A stretch of 64,000 bases of DNA. It comes from Medicago truncatula. Its lineage: Eukaryota; Streptophyta; Magnoliopsida; Fabales; Fabaceae. The stretch lies in the NCBI RefSeq assembly GCF_003473485.1, contig NC_053043.1, positions 444,001-508,000 on the forward strand, read 5' to 3'. Below, piece after piece: positions 36,008 through 53,300 of the stretch. How positions within the stretch are numbered: the stretch's first letter is position 1; every line of letters starts with the position of its first letter. A model generated the notes under the pieces. The model saw only the letters and a program-made list of their open reading frames with translations, did no database searches and had not been told where the DNA came from. The translations under genes were made by a program, and so were the position numbers.

Positions 36008-37133
36008 ATCCATGTCATGTGTGTGTAAACGGTTCATAGTTGAAAGTCAATAGAGGAGCAATTTAGTTCATACTAACCATAAAGTAGGAGTAATAAAAGT
36101 CTCACATCCAAGCAAGTGGCCCAGCAAATATATTTTTCAAATCTCGTCCATTACAAAATTGCATTAGTCTCGATCTCCTTTTTTATGTGAGATTCAAAAT
36201 GATTTGATTCATTCAGTGTTAATTAAGTGTTGATAATTAATTAGTATAATGATTGGGTAGTGGGTGGATGGGTGGGTGAGATGGTTAAAGTAGTACGTGG
36301 TCAATAATCAAGAGTATTAACATCATCAATCAAATTGCATAATTTGCATTGAACAGAAGGAGTGGGAGTGCGAGTGCGAGTGCAGGTGAGACAGCAGAGC
36401 ACAGCACAGAACAGATAAAAAAGCATCTAATGCAGTAAGAGACAGCTCATCCCAACCCAAACCACATTCTCTGCCTTTCTTTTGTTTTTTTCTTTCTCCT
36501 TTTTCAAAATTCAATTTCCTTTTTGTTTTTGTGATGGTCAAATTTGGTTGGGCGTTCACTCTATCTTTTGCTAAGTGGAGGATCTACAAAGACCTAATTG
36601 CCCCTTTCCAATGGATATATATATATATATATAGTTTAGTGGTCAGAAGTTTAGTCATACGTATATCTACGTTAACTGAGCTAAGTTCATAGACTCTAGC
36701 CGATAGAATTTAAGCATGCTTGATTTGTTGTTATTTTATTCTAGGTAGGAAAATTTTGATTTTAACCATTATTCATTGTTAGTGTAAAATATTTGAATTT
36801 GAATACTTTACGGTTAATTTTATGGGGTAGTCTAATCATTAGATTCGAAGAGATCAATTTTATCTCTTTAATCTAAAAATCTATGAGTAATGTTAGAAAC
36901 AATTTCTTTTGAGCACTCTCTTTAATACTCGCTCTCTTATTGGTTTAAATCATTGTGGATATATATTTTGAAAATTGAACTCACACAAAGTAATGAGACA
37001 TATGCTGATTTGATCCAATTAAAAAATAAGTATTAGAAAGAATGTTGCTAGCATTCTTCAAGAATCTATAATCAGTAACTTCGTAAAACCAAAGGTAAAT
37101 GATGTGGGCTCAATCTTCATGTTCATATTTCAT
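35517..37133 (-). promoter_or_regulatory. Upstream region of the TCP gene
   Basis: No gene is seen. The first 400 bases upstream hold GA-rich stretches (GAGTGAGAGAGAGAAAG around 35840), typical of plant 5' UTRs and core promoters. A (TCTA)n microsatellite lies at 35970-36007 and a short (TA)n near 36620. The extent of the promoter cannot be set from sequence. Confidence 0.4.
35970..36007. repeat. (TCTA)n microsatellite
   Basis: A near-perfect tetranucleotide run about 450 bases upstream of the TCP start codon. Its length is likely to vary between accessions. Confidence 0.92.
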
Positions 37134-37135
37134 TA

Positions 37136-37282
37136 CTCCCTCCGGTCACATTTATAAACAAAATATAACTTTTTAGGTTTATTGAATAACTAATGTATTT
37201 GGTCATATTTATAGACCAAATATATTAGTTATTCAATTAACCTAAAAAATTGTGTTTTGCTTATAATTGTGACCGGATGGAG
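37136..37282. mobile_element. Stowaway-like MITE, 147 bp
   Basis: The ends CTCCCTCCGGTCACATTTAT and the inverted ATTGTGACCGGATGGAG are flanked by TA (37134-37135 and 37283-37284). The interior is also an inverted repeat (CCAAATATATTAGTTATTCA against TGAATAACTAATGTATTTGG), giving a hairpin. Confidence 0.88.
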
Positions 37283-37435
37283 TACATTACTATAAATTAT
37301 AATAGTTTTTAAAAAATCTTCAAAAAATATATTTATATGACTCGAGATATTGTTAAACACCTCTAATTTTGTGACTAGTGAGACACATGCTTACAATCTT
37401 TAGGGTTTTTTTAAACACCTAACGTTTGTATACTA

Positions 37436-37735
37436 ATGTTTTTTTTCCTTTAAATATGTAAATCGTTCCTGTAAGTTCGCTTGTTTTCGGTTTTCATTCC
37501 TGAATCTTTTTTTATTCTAAAACAACTCATGTAAGTTATAAACGTTTTGTTTTTGGTCCCTACAGTCATCATCTGTTACAAAAATGCTTACGTGTCTAAC
37601 GACAACTGACATGGCGACGTGTGACACTGCAAGTGAGGCTTATGTGTCGTTCCAGATGTCCAATGATATGGTTATAGGGACCAAATCAAAAAACAAAAGT
37701 TTACAGAGGGACGAAATTCAAAACATGAATTAACA
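37436..37735. repeat. Probable non-coding transposable element remnant
   Basis: The left part reads AAATATGTAAATCGTTCCTGTAAG and later TTTTTGGTCCCTACAG. The right part has ATAGGGACCAAATCAAAAA and CAGAGGGACGAAATTC, inverted counterparts. The phrase 'GTCCCT...AGGGAC' with T-rich flanks is a dispersed repeat style in legume DNA. Borders and superfamily are unclear. Confidence 0.4.
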
Positions 37736-38238
37736 AAATTTCAAATTAAAAATCTCGTCTTCCTTCCTCTTTTTCATCATCTTCAACCCCACCTTCATCA
37801 ACATCCATCAATCTTCATCAAACCTAGAAAACATAAATCAAAGATTTATACTGAGATTTTTTCAAATTTTGATGAAACTCTGCAAATCCTTACCACTATC
37901 TGCTAAAATTTCGATTTCTAGGCTGAAGTGTCTGTTATTTTGTCTTTTTGAGTTTTAGATGCTTTAAAAATTATGATTTCTAGGTTGAAGTCAAACCGTT
38001 CATAGAATTACATATTAACACTATGGTTAAACTCCACCACATGTCCAAATTGTTCTAAGCATTTGAAACGGTAGAAGCTACTGCAGCCATATGTTTGGTA
38101 GCAGTGCAGGACCAAACTCATCATCATCCCCCGATAAAAACAAATCACATGTTCCTCTTTGGACTATATCAATAAATTAGGGGTGGCACTAGTAATTACA
38201 CTTAATATGGTAAAATCGAGGTAGGAATGCCATAGCCC

Positions 38239-38263
38239 ATGGGCCAAATAGTGTAAATGGGCC
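38239..38263 (+). promoter_or_regulatory. Two GGCCCA/TGGGCC site II-like elements upstream of YY1
   Basis: ATGGGCC occurs at 38239-38245 and TGGGCC at 38258-38263, about 215-240 bases before the YY1 start codon. Such motifs are common in promoters of growth-linked plant genes and are candidate TCP-binding sites. Confidence 0.5.
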
Positions 38264-38420
38264 TAAACATGAAAGTAGCAGCACTTGCAAACCGAAACCG
38301 GTCTAGACCGGTTCAACTCCGTTTAGTTTTTTTTTTGAGAAAAGAAGGAATTCGACATGAACATGGAATGGAATCCCCCCAAGCTTCATCCTCGATAGAA
38401 CTAATTCCTAATTTCTCTTC

Positions 38421-38437
38421 AAACCCTAACCCTAAAA
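38421..38437 (+). promoter_or_regulatory. Telo-box in the YY1 5' region
   Basis: AAACCCTAACCCTAAAA is a doubled telo-box lying 40-55 bases before the start codon, probably in the 5' UTR. Telo-boxes with site II motifs mark genes of the translation and cell-growth machinery. Confidence 0.6.
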
Positions 38438-38476
38438 TTCTTCAATCTCGGTGGATCAAATTCTGAGAAATTTTCA

Positions 38477-42455
<3,979 letters not shown>

Positions 42456-43689
42456 TATTTACTTTGCTTCTTTGAGTTCACTCTCATTTTTACCTTCCTA
42501 GAATATTAGATTTTTTCTATTTGCTTTAGAGAAATGTGTTACAGTTTTCCTTGACATAGTGCATTGGTTATCGAAAGTATGAATGATACTCTAGGATGAA
42601 TTTATATTAATAATAAGTGAAATAATATTTGTGTTTCAATATTTTCTGAATCGCTATAGTTTCTGATGTGATTTTGTACCGCGAAGTTTCTTATGAGCGT
42701 TGCAGTAGCATTTCCAATGTTTGCTACCTCTTTGGCCCCCCTTTTTACTCTAGAAAAACATAATTAGTTAGAACTGCACTGTCTCATTCTTTAAATTTAT
42801 AATCAACTGAAATTGTAAGCAAGTCAAAAAGGATTCTGATTAGGAAAAAGCTAAAGATTACGAATAATCTGTGTAAATTACCTTTCTATCTTCACGAATA
42901 ATCTTTTACATAGCCCTTTCCATGTATCATACTGTTATCTCGTTTCAGTTCTGTTGATATATTTGAATTAGCAAGTCTATGATGAAATTGAATGAAATGA
43001 ACTATAAGATAGTAAAAAATAGATATTGTCATTTCATTTAATCTCGCTTCATTCTATCTTATACCGTCAACTGACACATTTAACCTCCAAAAAACAATTT
43101 GATACATTCAACCAAAATATTTTGGTTGTTGGATTTCCCGTCTCAAACCGTAGACTATGTTATATGAATCTGACTTATCCGAATAATAGAATAATTACAT
43201 TTTTTTCATAGGGAATAAGTAATTACAATGTTAACACGATGTGTAAAAATAAATAATTACGGATACGGAAATTGTTGGTTTTTTGACATGGATGATAGTG
43301 AATCAGTGATCTGTGGTCTTATTTGGACAAACTATTTCTAACACCGTATATCATTGAATGTAGACATCCGTCGTGAGGCGAGAGAACAAGCATCCAAAGA
43401 GACTTGGAAACTGTATGGAATATATGAATTTGTGTCCATAAATGTGTCTAAAACACGTTTCTCATTAGGGATGTCCTCCTCTTTTCTCAACTTATGAAAG
43501 ATTATTTTATTCACAATTTCTTACTAATGATGTAGCAACAAGTCTTTTTGGCTGATGACCAGTCAAAATATAAAAACACAACTTTGATAATGCCCATGAT
43601 TACGAATTTTTGTTGACCGCTCAATTTATTTCTAATACTCTATAGTTGAAAATGCATTAGTTGTTTTGTAAATCTTGTTGATACATACT
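42456..43689. other. YY1 3' untranslated region and intergenic DNA
   Basis: The 3' UTR probably runs to about 42640 (AATAATAAGTGAAATAATAT-type A-rich sequence). Nothing else is supported to 43689. Confidence 0.45.
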
Positions 43690-43968
43690 ATCTCTGTTCT
43701 TTTTTAATTGTCACATTTTAACATTTTACACAAACCAAGATAATCAATAATTGATACTACTTTTGATGCAATAAGCTATACTTTTACTATAATGACCTTA
43801 TTCATTTAATATCTCATTTCATATATTTCTCTCTCCGCAATAAATAACTAAGGATAATATTGATAAAACAACATTTAATGTTGCATTGAACTTTGAAAGT
43901 GACAGTTAAATAGGAACAAAATTTTTCTCCAAAAGTGACACTTAAAAAAGGAACGGAGGGAGGGAGTA
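43690..43968. mobile_element. Diverged Stowaway-like MITE
   Basis: The left end CTATCTCTGTTCTTTTTTAA (decayed from CTCCCTCCGTTC) continues into TTGTCACATTTT. The right end is the inverted AAAAGTGACACTTAAAAAAGG then AACGGAGGGAGGGAG. TA lies next to each end. Confidence 0.7.
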
Positions 43969-46746
43969 TTACCTAAGCAGTCTCGGTTGTGATTATGATG
44001 TTTTGTGTTGATTCATTTTGAAATCCAGTTATATTCTCATTCATATTTTTAAGATCCTTTTGATTTGCAGATGGTGTATTTGGAACTATGATGAAGGTAT
44101 AAGTTATGTAACTAAATTTATCACTTCATATATATGTTGACACATGACATGCCTCACACCTGAGCTAGTGAACAGGTGAATCATTCAGAAATGTGTATTG
44201 TATGTTATGAGAATATCGTTGACAATTCAAATCATTCAGAAATTCGTTTGATGCAGCAGAATCTTTGATTGGAGGTTGATCGGACTTGATAAACATGTAT
44301 GTGAGTTCTGGCTTTTTTTGTCAACAAAGACCAAATGTAAGGCATTGTTTTTGTTGTGTATTCTCCATAGCTCTTTCTTTCTATGTAGTAACTTAACATT
44401 ATTCAGTTCAAAGAATGATTATAGTCACAAATAATGATAAACAATACCAACGTGGCCTGTATTGTACTACATGATAACCATATGGAATTGAAATAGATTA
44501 CAAAAGCAGAAGCACCACCCGGTCCACAACAGCACCTCTATCATCATCCCATCACTTCATGCTCTCTGTCTCCAGTGTTGTGATGAGAAAAAAATAGAAA
44601 AAGATATACGAGGTCTTGAAAAATGATATAAAAGTACTAGAATATTAAATCTTCTGTAATAAAGTTTGACAATCACGGCCTAACCTCTCGGTGTGCAAAC
44701 TGCTCAATGGAGCCGGACCTTCCCAAGGTATAGGCGTAAAAAAAAAAAAAAATTATTGCCCAGCAGTACTATCAAGTACTACCCCACTACTTCTTAGATT
44801 TCCACTTTTTAGAATTGCTTTTGGTGTTAGGTGGCTGTTTTTTTTTTGGATGGTGGTTTGATGTTCCTCATGTATATATGTATATGATAGTGATTTTCAC
44901 CTTTGGATGTACATCATCTATACAACACCTTGTAACGATCTTTTAAAAAGGGCCTCTTTTCACTTACATACGCATAGTTTGAAACAAATGATAGCTCCAT
45001 ACACTAAAACTTCCGCACACGCAGTTTGAAAAGGAGAATTACCGTTTGAGTTGTAAAAGTAATCGTTCTTAGGATTGTCACTCCAACCAAAATCGTATTT
45101 TCCATGTAAGACTGCATTTGGTTTTTTCTTTAATCACTTTTATAAAAATATATCTAAAAAAAATTAGTACTATACTTGATTTTCTAACATAAACAAAATA
45201 TGAATGTCATTCTTTTCCTAAATAAAATAAAAATAACTTTGAGAAGAGAGAAAGATTTGCCAAATAAAATAGATTTCATGTGTTAGAAAAGAAAAATAGA
45301 AGAGAAAAAAAATTTATTTTCCAATTGATTATTTTTGTAAGTAGAAAAATGATTAAAAACATCTATCAAAATTAAAATAAATAATTCTATTATATGTTTT
45401 TTGAGATCTTTCTTGTATTTCGCGGTCATCGGAGTGAGAGAATTGGAAGGAGAAGATGATTGGATAGGAACCTCAAGGTAGGTACAATTAACTTACAAGA
45501 GACAAGATGGAGGAGTTCAAGAGATTGAATATCAAACATTAAAAAAAAAAAAAAAAAAAAAAACAGATTGCATAGCAGAGTATACAGGCCTTCAACCTTG
45601 TATAGGCAAACATCATAAGGTGTTCAAGAAGAAAAATAAGGAAATGGAAAGAGAAAAAACTTTCTTTTGCAGGCACAAATACTCTCATCAAGATCGTGTT
45701 TCAGTCAATGCCTACTTATGAGTGAGACAATTCAGTCTCAGATACAGCAAACAAGACCTTGTCGCATACCATCCTAATAGTCTCGATAAAGATTCTCAAC
45801 GATTCTCGAAAGAACATGAATGTCAAGCGATGGGGCATATAAATTGCATCTACTAGTAAACAGATTTTCTACCCCAACTAATGTCTTCATTGAAACCTTG
45901 CAGTGAGACGCAACTAAACTCTCTTCTACCAGTCTTCTCTTTTGACAACAAACAAGAGTATCATTATCAAGTGCTGAAGTCTATAATTTGCACAAAGTAA
46001 GTACACAACAAACATCGAGATATTGTGTTGTTGGATGCAAAATGATCTTATTTTTCAAGTAGAGTGTTGTATATTTCATTTGAATCAAAGTTGCTAATTG
46101 TATCAAAAACTTAACTTCTATGCCAAGCTCTTCCTTGCAAAGAGCAAGCAACACAAAACCAAAGAATGCAAAAATGTAGATGTGTAATTATTACTTGATC
46201 AAACGTAATAACTTATGTTTTCAAGACACAACTTTTATTTATGGATTCTTTAACGAACTCCCCCAAAACACCGGTTAGCAAGACCCTCTAAATACAATAA
46301 ATAATATTTAAAAATGACAAATTATAAACTCTGGCTTGGATGGAAATAAACACATTTAAGTAAAGCATGCGTAAAATACATCATTTCTCAATTTGAAAAC
46401 AAAAAAGTTTTTTGATTTATCACTACAGTGCTGATAACAAATATGACAAACCCTGTATGATTCTATTAACGAATAAGGACAACTTTTTATTTGAAAGCTC
46501 AAACCATTTATAACTGATTCATCATAATTGTCAAAACCCAGTCAAATAATCCATATATGAAGGGTTTACTTTCTTCCATATCTCACAAAAACATTTATTA
46601 AAAAATTTCACTACAACCAAGGAGTTTTCTCAAAGTAACATAATTATCTAATAAAAGTAACAAAAATAATCCAAAAGACTAGATTCACCAAAATTGAAAA
46701 CCAGTTAAATGCATGTAAAAACATTAGGTTTTTGCTTTACCTCCAA
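43969..46746. other. AT-rich intergenic DNA
   Basis: No gene found. A run of about 24 A lies near 45541-45563. Stretches at about 44680-44740 and 45590-45990 are less AT-rich, but their frames are short and broken. Confidence 0.45.
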
Positions 46747-46905
46747 CCCTTCAATCAATTCATCAGAAATGCTTCAAACAAGTTAACTAATCCTATTGTA
46801 GCCCTTTAATCAATTCATCAGAATAGCTTCAAAAAAGTTAACTAATCTTAGGGTAGCCCTTTAACCAATTCTCCAGAATTGCTTCAAACAAGTTAAATGG
46901 TAGGG
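46747..46905. repeat. 55-bp tandem repeat, three copies
   Basis: Units begin at 46747, 46802 and 46857, an exact 55-base period. Each has CCCTTYAAYCAATTC, then CAGAA, GCTTCAAA and AGTTAA. The third copy ends early and is most diverged. Downstream of the eL27 gene; non-coding. Confidence 0.88.
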
Positions 46906-47640
46906 ATTGAAATCACCACAAATCACGAATGATTAACAGACATATAAAAATATCACTACAAGAAAAGAGCATCCCCAAATAATAGCAAGGACAAGACGAA
47001 ATTCCACTGGTGATTGAACATGTCAAATCCCTTGCATCAACCCCATAAAACACACAAATTAAACAAATGGCCAAAACACACAAATTCAGTGTTGACAATT
47101 GCGTATTGAGAAAAATAGCAGGGTTAATTCATCTAGTGATTGGACAAATCAAGACATGTGTGATTATATTAGAGAGTGGTCTCCATTAAAACCCAAACAA
47201 TCTAAAACCAATTTACCCAAATCACTAAAATTAAGTTAATTCATCTGCAACATGGATTCAACATACTCCGAATCACACAATATTCAACACAATAAAAAAT
47301 AAAAAATAAAAACTACCAAAAAGAGCATTATCAATTTACGACATGTTAATTAAACCATTAGAAAACATAATAATAAGATTAAAACATTCCAAAAACATAA
47401 ACCATTCCAAAACCCAATTTGCGCAAAAGTTCTCAAAACAAGTTAATTAAACCTATATCACATATTCAAATTACCCATACATAACAAAAATAATTCAACA
47501 ATACAGAAACTAATATAAAATCTCAACATTATAAGATTATCAGATATCAGTGCCACCAAATCCAAAGTACAAAATCCAAAACACTAAAACTCCAAATAAT
47601 CAAACAAAATTCAATAAAAAAGCTTCGAACAAGAAGCTAA
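46906..47640. other. AT-rich DNA downstream of eL27
   Basis: No coding frame is supported. The eL27 3' UTR (minus strand) probably occupies the part nearest 47645. Confidence 0.45.
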
Positions 47641-47645
47641 CTAAC

Positions 47646-48053
47646 TCAAAACCTGAGCTTGGTGAAGAACCATCTGTTCTTCCCGGTTTTGAACCTTTCT
47701 TCGAACCTCTTCTTGGCCTCCTTCAAAGCAGTAACCTTCTTATCCTTACTCTGAAGAACATCAGTGGTAACAACCTCCTTCAAATCCACATCAAGAGTGT
47801 AACGTGTTGGCATAAGATGCTGATAGTTAACCAACTTAACAAATGCCTTAACACGCGATTTCTTAGCAGTTTTCTTAGCTGAATCCTTCTTGATCACCTT
47901 AGCTGGATACTTCTTGATCCCTGCAACCAAGCAATGACCATAAGCACGTTCACGGGTTCCATCATCAAAGTTCTTCACGATCACAGCCTTTTTGCCAGCG
48001 TAACGTCCTTGTAGGACGATCACTGCTTTGTTTGGCTTCAAGAATTTCACCAT
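47646..48053 (-). CDS. RPL27: 60S ribosomal protein L27 (eL27)
   Basis: A protein of 135 residues, the standard plant eL27 length, with an uninterrupted coding exon. It opens [20 protein letters not shown], the KOW-like RNA-binding N-terminus. [17 protein letters not shown] and a Lys-rich middle follow, and it ends in the family signature [20 protein letters not shown]. It is a cytosolic large-subunit ribosomal protein. A 5' UTR intron is predicted at 48070-48202: on the minus strand, donor CGAG|GTTCAT and acceptor TTACAG|TGAAGG, ending 17 bases before the start codon. This is usual for plant ribosomal protein genes. Telo-box and site II elements lie just upstream. Confidence 0.96.
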   Translation of the reverse strand: MVKFLKPNKAVIVLQGRYAGKKAVIVKNFDDGTRERAYGHCLVAGIKKYPAKVIKKDSAKKTAKKSRVKAFVKLVNYQHLMPTRYTLDVDLKEVVTTDVLQSKDKKVTALKEAKKRFEERFKTGKNRWFFTKLRF

Positions 48054-48265
48054 TTTTTTCTCTCCTTCACTGTAACAAAAGTCAAAATCAAATAACTGAA
48101 TCAGAAATGTGAAAAAATCGAAAAAAGCGTAATGAAATCATGGATCCAAAAACAGTGATTCAATAAAATGATATGATTAATCAAAATGAAGAGAGAATGA
48201 ACCTCGAAATCTGACAAGGAAATGGAGAATTTGTTGAACCCTAGCGACACGAAGAGAGTAAGATG

Positions 48266-48311
48266 AAACCCTAAAACTTAAATAAATATTCTGATGGGTT
48301 TGGGTTGGGCC
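48266..48311 (-). promoter_or_regulatory. Telo-box and site II elements of the eL27 promoter
   Basis: AAACCCTAA lies at 48266-48274 (plus-strand reading) and TGGGCC at 48306-48311, with another CCCTA near 48238. The pairing of telo-box and TGGGCY is the usual signature of plant ribosomal protein promoters and sits 210-260 bases upstream of the start codon. Confidence 0.7.
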
Positions 48312-50335
48312 GAACTGACCTGTTCTTATTTTTTGGGTTTCAATAGAATTCTTGATTTCACTAATACTACCTCCTCTTATTTTAAGTACCCCTCCCTCTT
48401 TTCACAGAAAAGTGGGTTAGTAAATTTAGTGTGTCTATTTTGTATGTTGAGGTGGTTCAAGATTCTAGAGAATGCAAGAGAGATTACTATTTTCTCCTCC
48501 AAATGTTTATGGGATTTTACTTGCAAATTCAATTGACGGAATTCAGTGGAGCTTATGCCAATGAAGGGATCTTGTTGAAGATATCTCAAGGATCAAATTC
48601 TTTCTATTTCTTGTTGGAAGAAATTTGTTACAATAAGGTTTAGGTTTAATTAATAGTGAACGACTTGTTCAATATTGAATTAAGAGATTCTCTTCGCGTT
48701 GCTTTATTTGAAGTCATTATGAATCTAATAATCGTATTCGCGTTATAGTCCTTTGCTAATGATCAAACTTTTGACTATATATCATCTTGTATTTAAATTG
48801 TGTTGACGAATGAAATGAGTTAATTTTGTTTTCGTATAAAAAACATGTTAGTGCTCTAAAATTTTCCTTTTTTATTTTTATCAATATTACATTTTATGCT
48901 TTTGTGTTTGAACTCTTTAGAACTTGCATCATGATTTAAAAATTTCATGTTCCAAACACCTCCACATCAAACCTCCATTCTTCTTCACTCTCACACTTTC
49001 TTCTTACCCTTCAAATTTCGTCCACCATCAAACCCTCAATACTTATGGAGACAATCGTATCCCAATTCAATAGCAGCAATTTAGTTAGCATGAAAAGAAA
49101 AAACATAGCAATTTAATTAACATGAAAAGAAAACATCTTATAGTCTTATTCGGAGTCTCCTCCACTAAATTCATATCCTTCGTCATCCCATGCACCGTAA
49201 CTAACGATCATTGTCTTCATTCACAGGGGAGGTCTGTGCAATCTGCTCAAGTTTTTTCCTTTGACGCTTCTTAAAACTTTATGCTAGAATGAGGCAAATT
49301 GTGTTAAGTGTTTTGATTGACTACCAATACCCATTATGATGAGGTGGACATTCATGTGGGAAAAAAATATATAATCTGATATTTTACATGGTAACCACAA
49401 TCCTTTGCAGTATTTGCAAACATATTGAAAGAACGTTGTTGTGGATCACCTTGTTTAGTGATGGATAATTTATTACTTTATCATTAATATATATAATTTA
49501 TTACTTTATCTATGCAGCTATCAACTAACGGCTGCTATTTTTATTATTACACAGCAATGTGCATCATTGTCTTATGTGGAGAGTACAGATAGAAATTCAA
49601 ACACTTTGTAATGCTGAAATAATTATAGTTAGATAAGGTGGATTTGGAGGGGTCAGTATATGAAGGTTAAAATTAGCTAAAGTGGAACGAGTCATTACAG
49701 AATCGTTCTATTCCAAAACAGACCTTTCGTAATTTCAGTCTACAACATTCTATTCAAAGCGTACAGTTCTCAAGAGTCTTACTCATAGTCCAAATATCAC
49801 TCCCATCGCACCCTGCTGGGAATCAAATACATATACTCTAATATTTGTAAGAAAACTCCATTTTATTTTGCAATTAACTGTTTAGCAAATTATGAATTGA
49901 CAGTTTTCGGACTATGTTTTGATATACATATTTCATGACTAAGTTGCAGTTAAAACCCTTTTAATAATAGATCACTTTGATTCGAACTCAGTTTTAACTA
50001 AATTAGTTTTATAAAAGTTCATTCAAAGTTATGTTTGATAAACACCCGCCCAAAAGTATACTGAAACTAATGTGATAGCAAAATATCTGTATCTGCCAAA
50101 ATTTAATCATATCAGAATTACAAGAAAATGAAAAATGCTAAAATGTAATAATACCAAGGACACTGGGGGCTACAGGCAATAAATTAAATAAAGTTCATGT
50201 TAATGGCTAGTAACTACATGCTATGACGACTGTCTTACATGTCAGTGGAGCATGCGGCCTAGTATTCCTCAACGGTTTTAATGTCACAAGCACTAGCATT
50301 TCAACCTCCCGAGACAGTATAGGGAGAAGAAAGAA
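48312..50335. other. Intergenic DNA between eL27 and CPSF73-I
   Basis: No gene is supported. The stretch 48960-49260 has a fragmentary, slightly GC-richer character but only broken frames. The CPSF73-I 3' UTR probably lies at about 50170-50335. Confidence 0.45.
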
Positions 50336-53300
50336 CTATGGCGCAGAAAGAGGAATTGGCTTCACGGAACTTTGAATACGCCGGAATGCAGTTCTCACTC
50401 TTTCTTTAAGGCCTTCATTTTCACTCTCAACTTCGCCACTTTCTTTGTTGAGTTCTGCCACATTGCCATCAATGTTAATTATCAGCTTCCCATTTTCTCC
50501 AACCTTCACATTTCCAAAGAGTGAATTGAGGAGGGCCTGCATAACCTTCTCTGTCTTCTTCTCGTTCTCTTCCTCAATTTTTGTGGCATCTGATTCGGCC
50601 ACTATTTTTGGGAGATCACGGTTGATATTTAAAACTAGAGCAACAACTGAATCCGATACCATGTCATTAATGGGGTCTGACGCCCAATGCAAGGAGACAT
50701 GCTTCTCAGACTCATGCTTAACTGTTACGCGGTCATGAACTAGCAACATTGGAACTCCAGATTCTTCATCGACTGACGGCTCCACACTCTCATATATCTG
50801 TTTGAGTCTACTCTGTATGACACAAAAGGCGCCTGAATAAGGGATGGTAATTCTCTGAGTGACATTCGCCGTTGATAGCTGCGAGAAGACATGGAGATCA
50901 TCTGGTGCCATTATTTGATATGTAAAACCTTTTTTAACTAGCAAACCACTAACGGTTTCACCCACTTCCGGTGTTTTTTCAGCCAGCTTCCCAATGGTTT
51001 TTGCCATTTTCTGTGAATTAAAATACATTTCAACAGACTGGCAGTTTTTTGGAGTGAGGATCTTGGTGTTACGATCAGCAAACTGAGTCATGAGCTTCTG
51101 CTTGAGCCTCCCCATCTCATTAGCTGCCCCGTGGACAAGAATTATGTTAGGCGGATTGAGCTCTTCCAAGAATGCACTTGTTTGAGCAGAGTCAGCATGA
51201 GCAGAAAAGGAAATGTAGTGCACCTGCATGTGGAGAGGTGCAGAGAGTCCGTTCATCAGAGTAACTTCCTTTGGTTCATTGAGGATGGTTTTTGCCAGTG
51301 TCCCCTCAACAACATATCCAGGTATAACACAAGAATTTTTCTTGTCAGAGCACCACATATCAAATAATTGTCGCGACAACCCACTCTGAAGTCCACCAGG
51401 GCTCGCCATCACAACAGATGGTCCTACGTCTTTAAAAATATCAATGCTACTCAAAGCTGATATGTGCTTAAAGGCAAATGGATTTGACTTTGCATTCTGA
51501 ATCCTGTCATTCATTGAAAGGGTGTAAGTCTCGTAAACAGTCAAACATTTTTTTGCAAGAGGAGAAGCATAATAGATGGGTATATTCTGGAGCTCCGGAT
51601 GATTTGCCCAATACTCATCAAGGATCAACAGTAGCTCTTGCGCACGACCGAGGGCATAAGCTGGAATCAACACACGGCCCCCTTGAGATATGGTCGAATG
51701 AATAACATCAGTAAAGCGTTTTTCTCGGGTGTGGCGAGGCTGATGGTGTTGTACACCATAGGTGGATTCTATAATGCAGACATCAGGGGAGAACTGTGGG
51801 GTCTCTGCAGCTCGAAGATGTCTGTCTTCCTCGCGTGAATAGTCTCCTGTATACAGCACTCGAACACCAGCAATGTCAACCATAAACATAGCAGCACCAA
51901 GGACATGGCCTGCAGTGTAACACCAGAATCTGATACCGTTCACTTCAACCGTTTGATGGAAATCAATAACCTGCAGTCACCAATTACTACTACTGTTAAC
52001 ATGTATGTTCAAACTAAGAGCAAAAAACAGACATTACAATAACTATTGTTCAAAAACTAAAATAAAACCCTAAATTCAACGGCAATTGAAGAAAACTGCG
52101 TATGATGCATTGGTTTGGGAATAGATTGTTGAACACTTGATATTGTGCAGTTGTGTGGTTTTTCAGACAATGAACAAAAGTTACATAAATGCACTCGCTT
52201 GATGGGGCTACATGATAATTAGAAACATGTAGAAGTATACCAATAACAGAAAGAAATTGCAGAACATTTGATTTATCCGTTGCAATTCTGGAAATGGTAA
52301 TAAAGAGACATAAGATAAATTTTTGCAGGTTGTAGGACTTTATACAGGAGAAGACATATTGAACCATAAAAGTTTATGTCTTTATTGTCACATGTGTAAT
52401 AAATAATTTTGTGTTGTGATAATTTAAGCTTTTTCCAGCTCATTCAAGCCTATCTCCGCGCCAAAAAAACTACAAGTATATGTGTCATTGTCTCTTCTAC
52501 AATGATCATTTTCTAGATTGTAGATGTACTTTATTCAGGTAATTTGAGGAGCAACATTGTATATCTCACTGCATATTTGCATATATTGGGGGGAAAAACA
52601 CCATGGAATAAACATTTCACAATACTTAATAATAATTCTGATGCAACACATTACATCTCCGCAGCAATATCAGTACTAATTGTATTTCTTTAAGGTTTGC
52701 ACTTAGATTCTGTCTCTAGAAATGCAACTCTATCATCACCACAACTCACTCTGGTTAGGTACTTGTTTAATATACAAAAAAATAATGAAAAATTACATAA
52801 TATAAGATGGACTAAACATAATTTTAAAACCAATCTCATAACTCATGCACATATATTTTACACGTTTCTATTGATCAATGTATTATATTTGTAGGAGCTG
52901 GTTAGCTATGTAATTCGTAGTAGGAACTTGCAGTCACCAATTAGTACTACTGTTAACACATACTTATATTCAAAATTAGAAGCTAAAAAACAAAACATAC
53001 ACAATCTTACTTGTGTATTTTAACAGAGATTACAATAACTACTTTCACATATGCACTACCCTAAAAGTCATTAACCATGATTACTCGTTATTGATAACTT
53101 TTAAAATGTAGTAAAGTACTATGCTTAACTTTCACAAATTTATCCATGATTACGGTGAATAACTATTTCAAATAACCACCAAAGAAAAGATGCATTTTAA
53201 AATTAAAGCAGAATTGTAGAAATTGTAGAGGTATATAATTGGTTTTGACATGTTTGGTTCCTCTAAAGTAGAATTGTCTTTGGCTCCAAATTTGATTCTA

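Noticed and set aside
47550-47882. A 110-codon plus-strand frame overlapping eL27
   Set aside because: It is the shadow of the ribosomal protein gene on the opposite strand.
50445-51838. Four plus-strand frames overlapping CPSF73-I
   Set aside because: All lie inside the well-supported CPSF73-I exon on the minus strand and show no domain.
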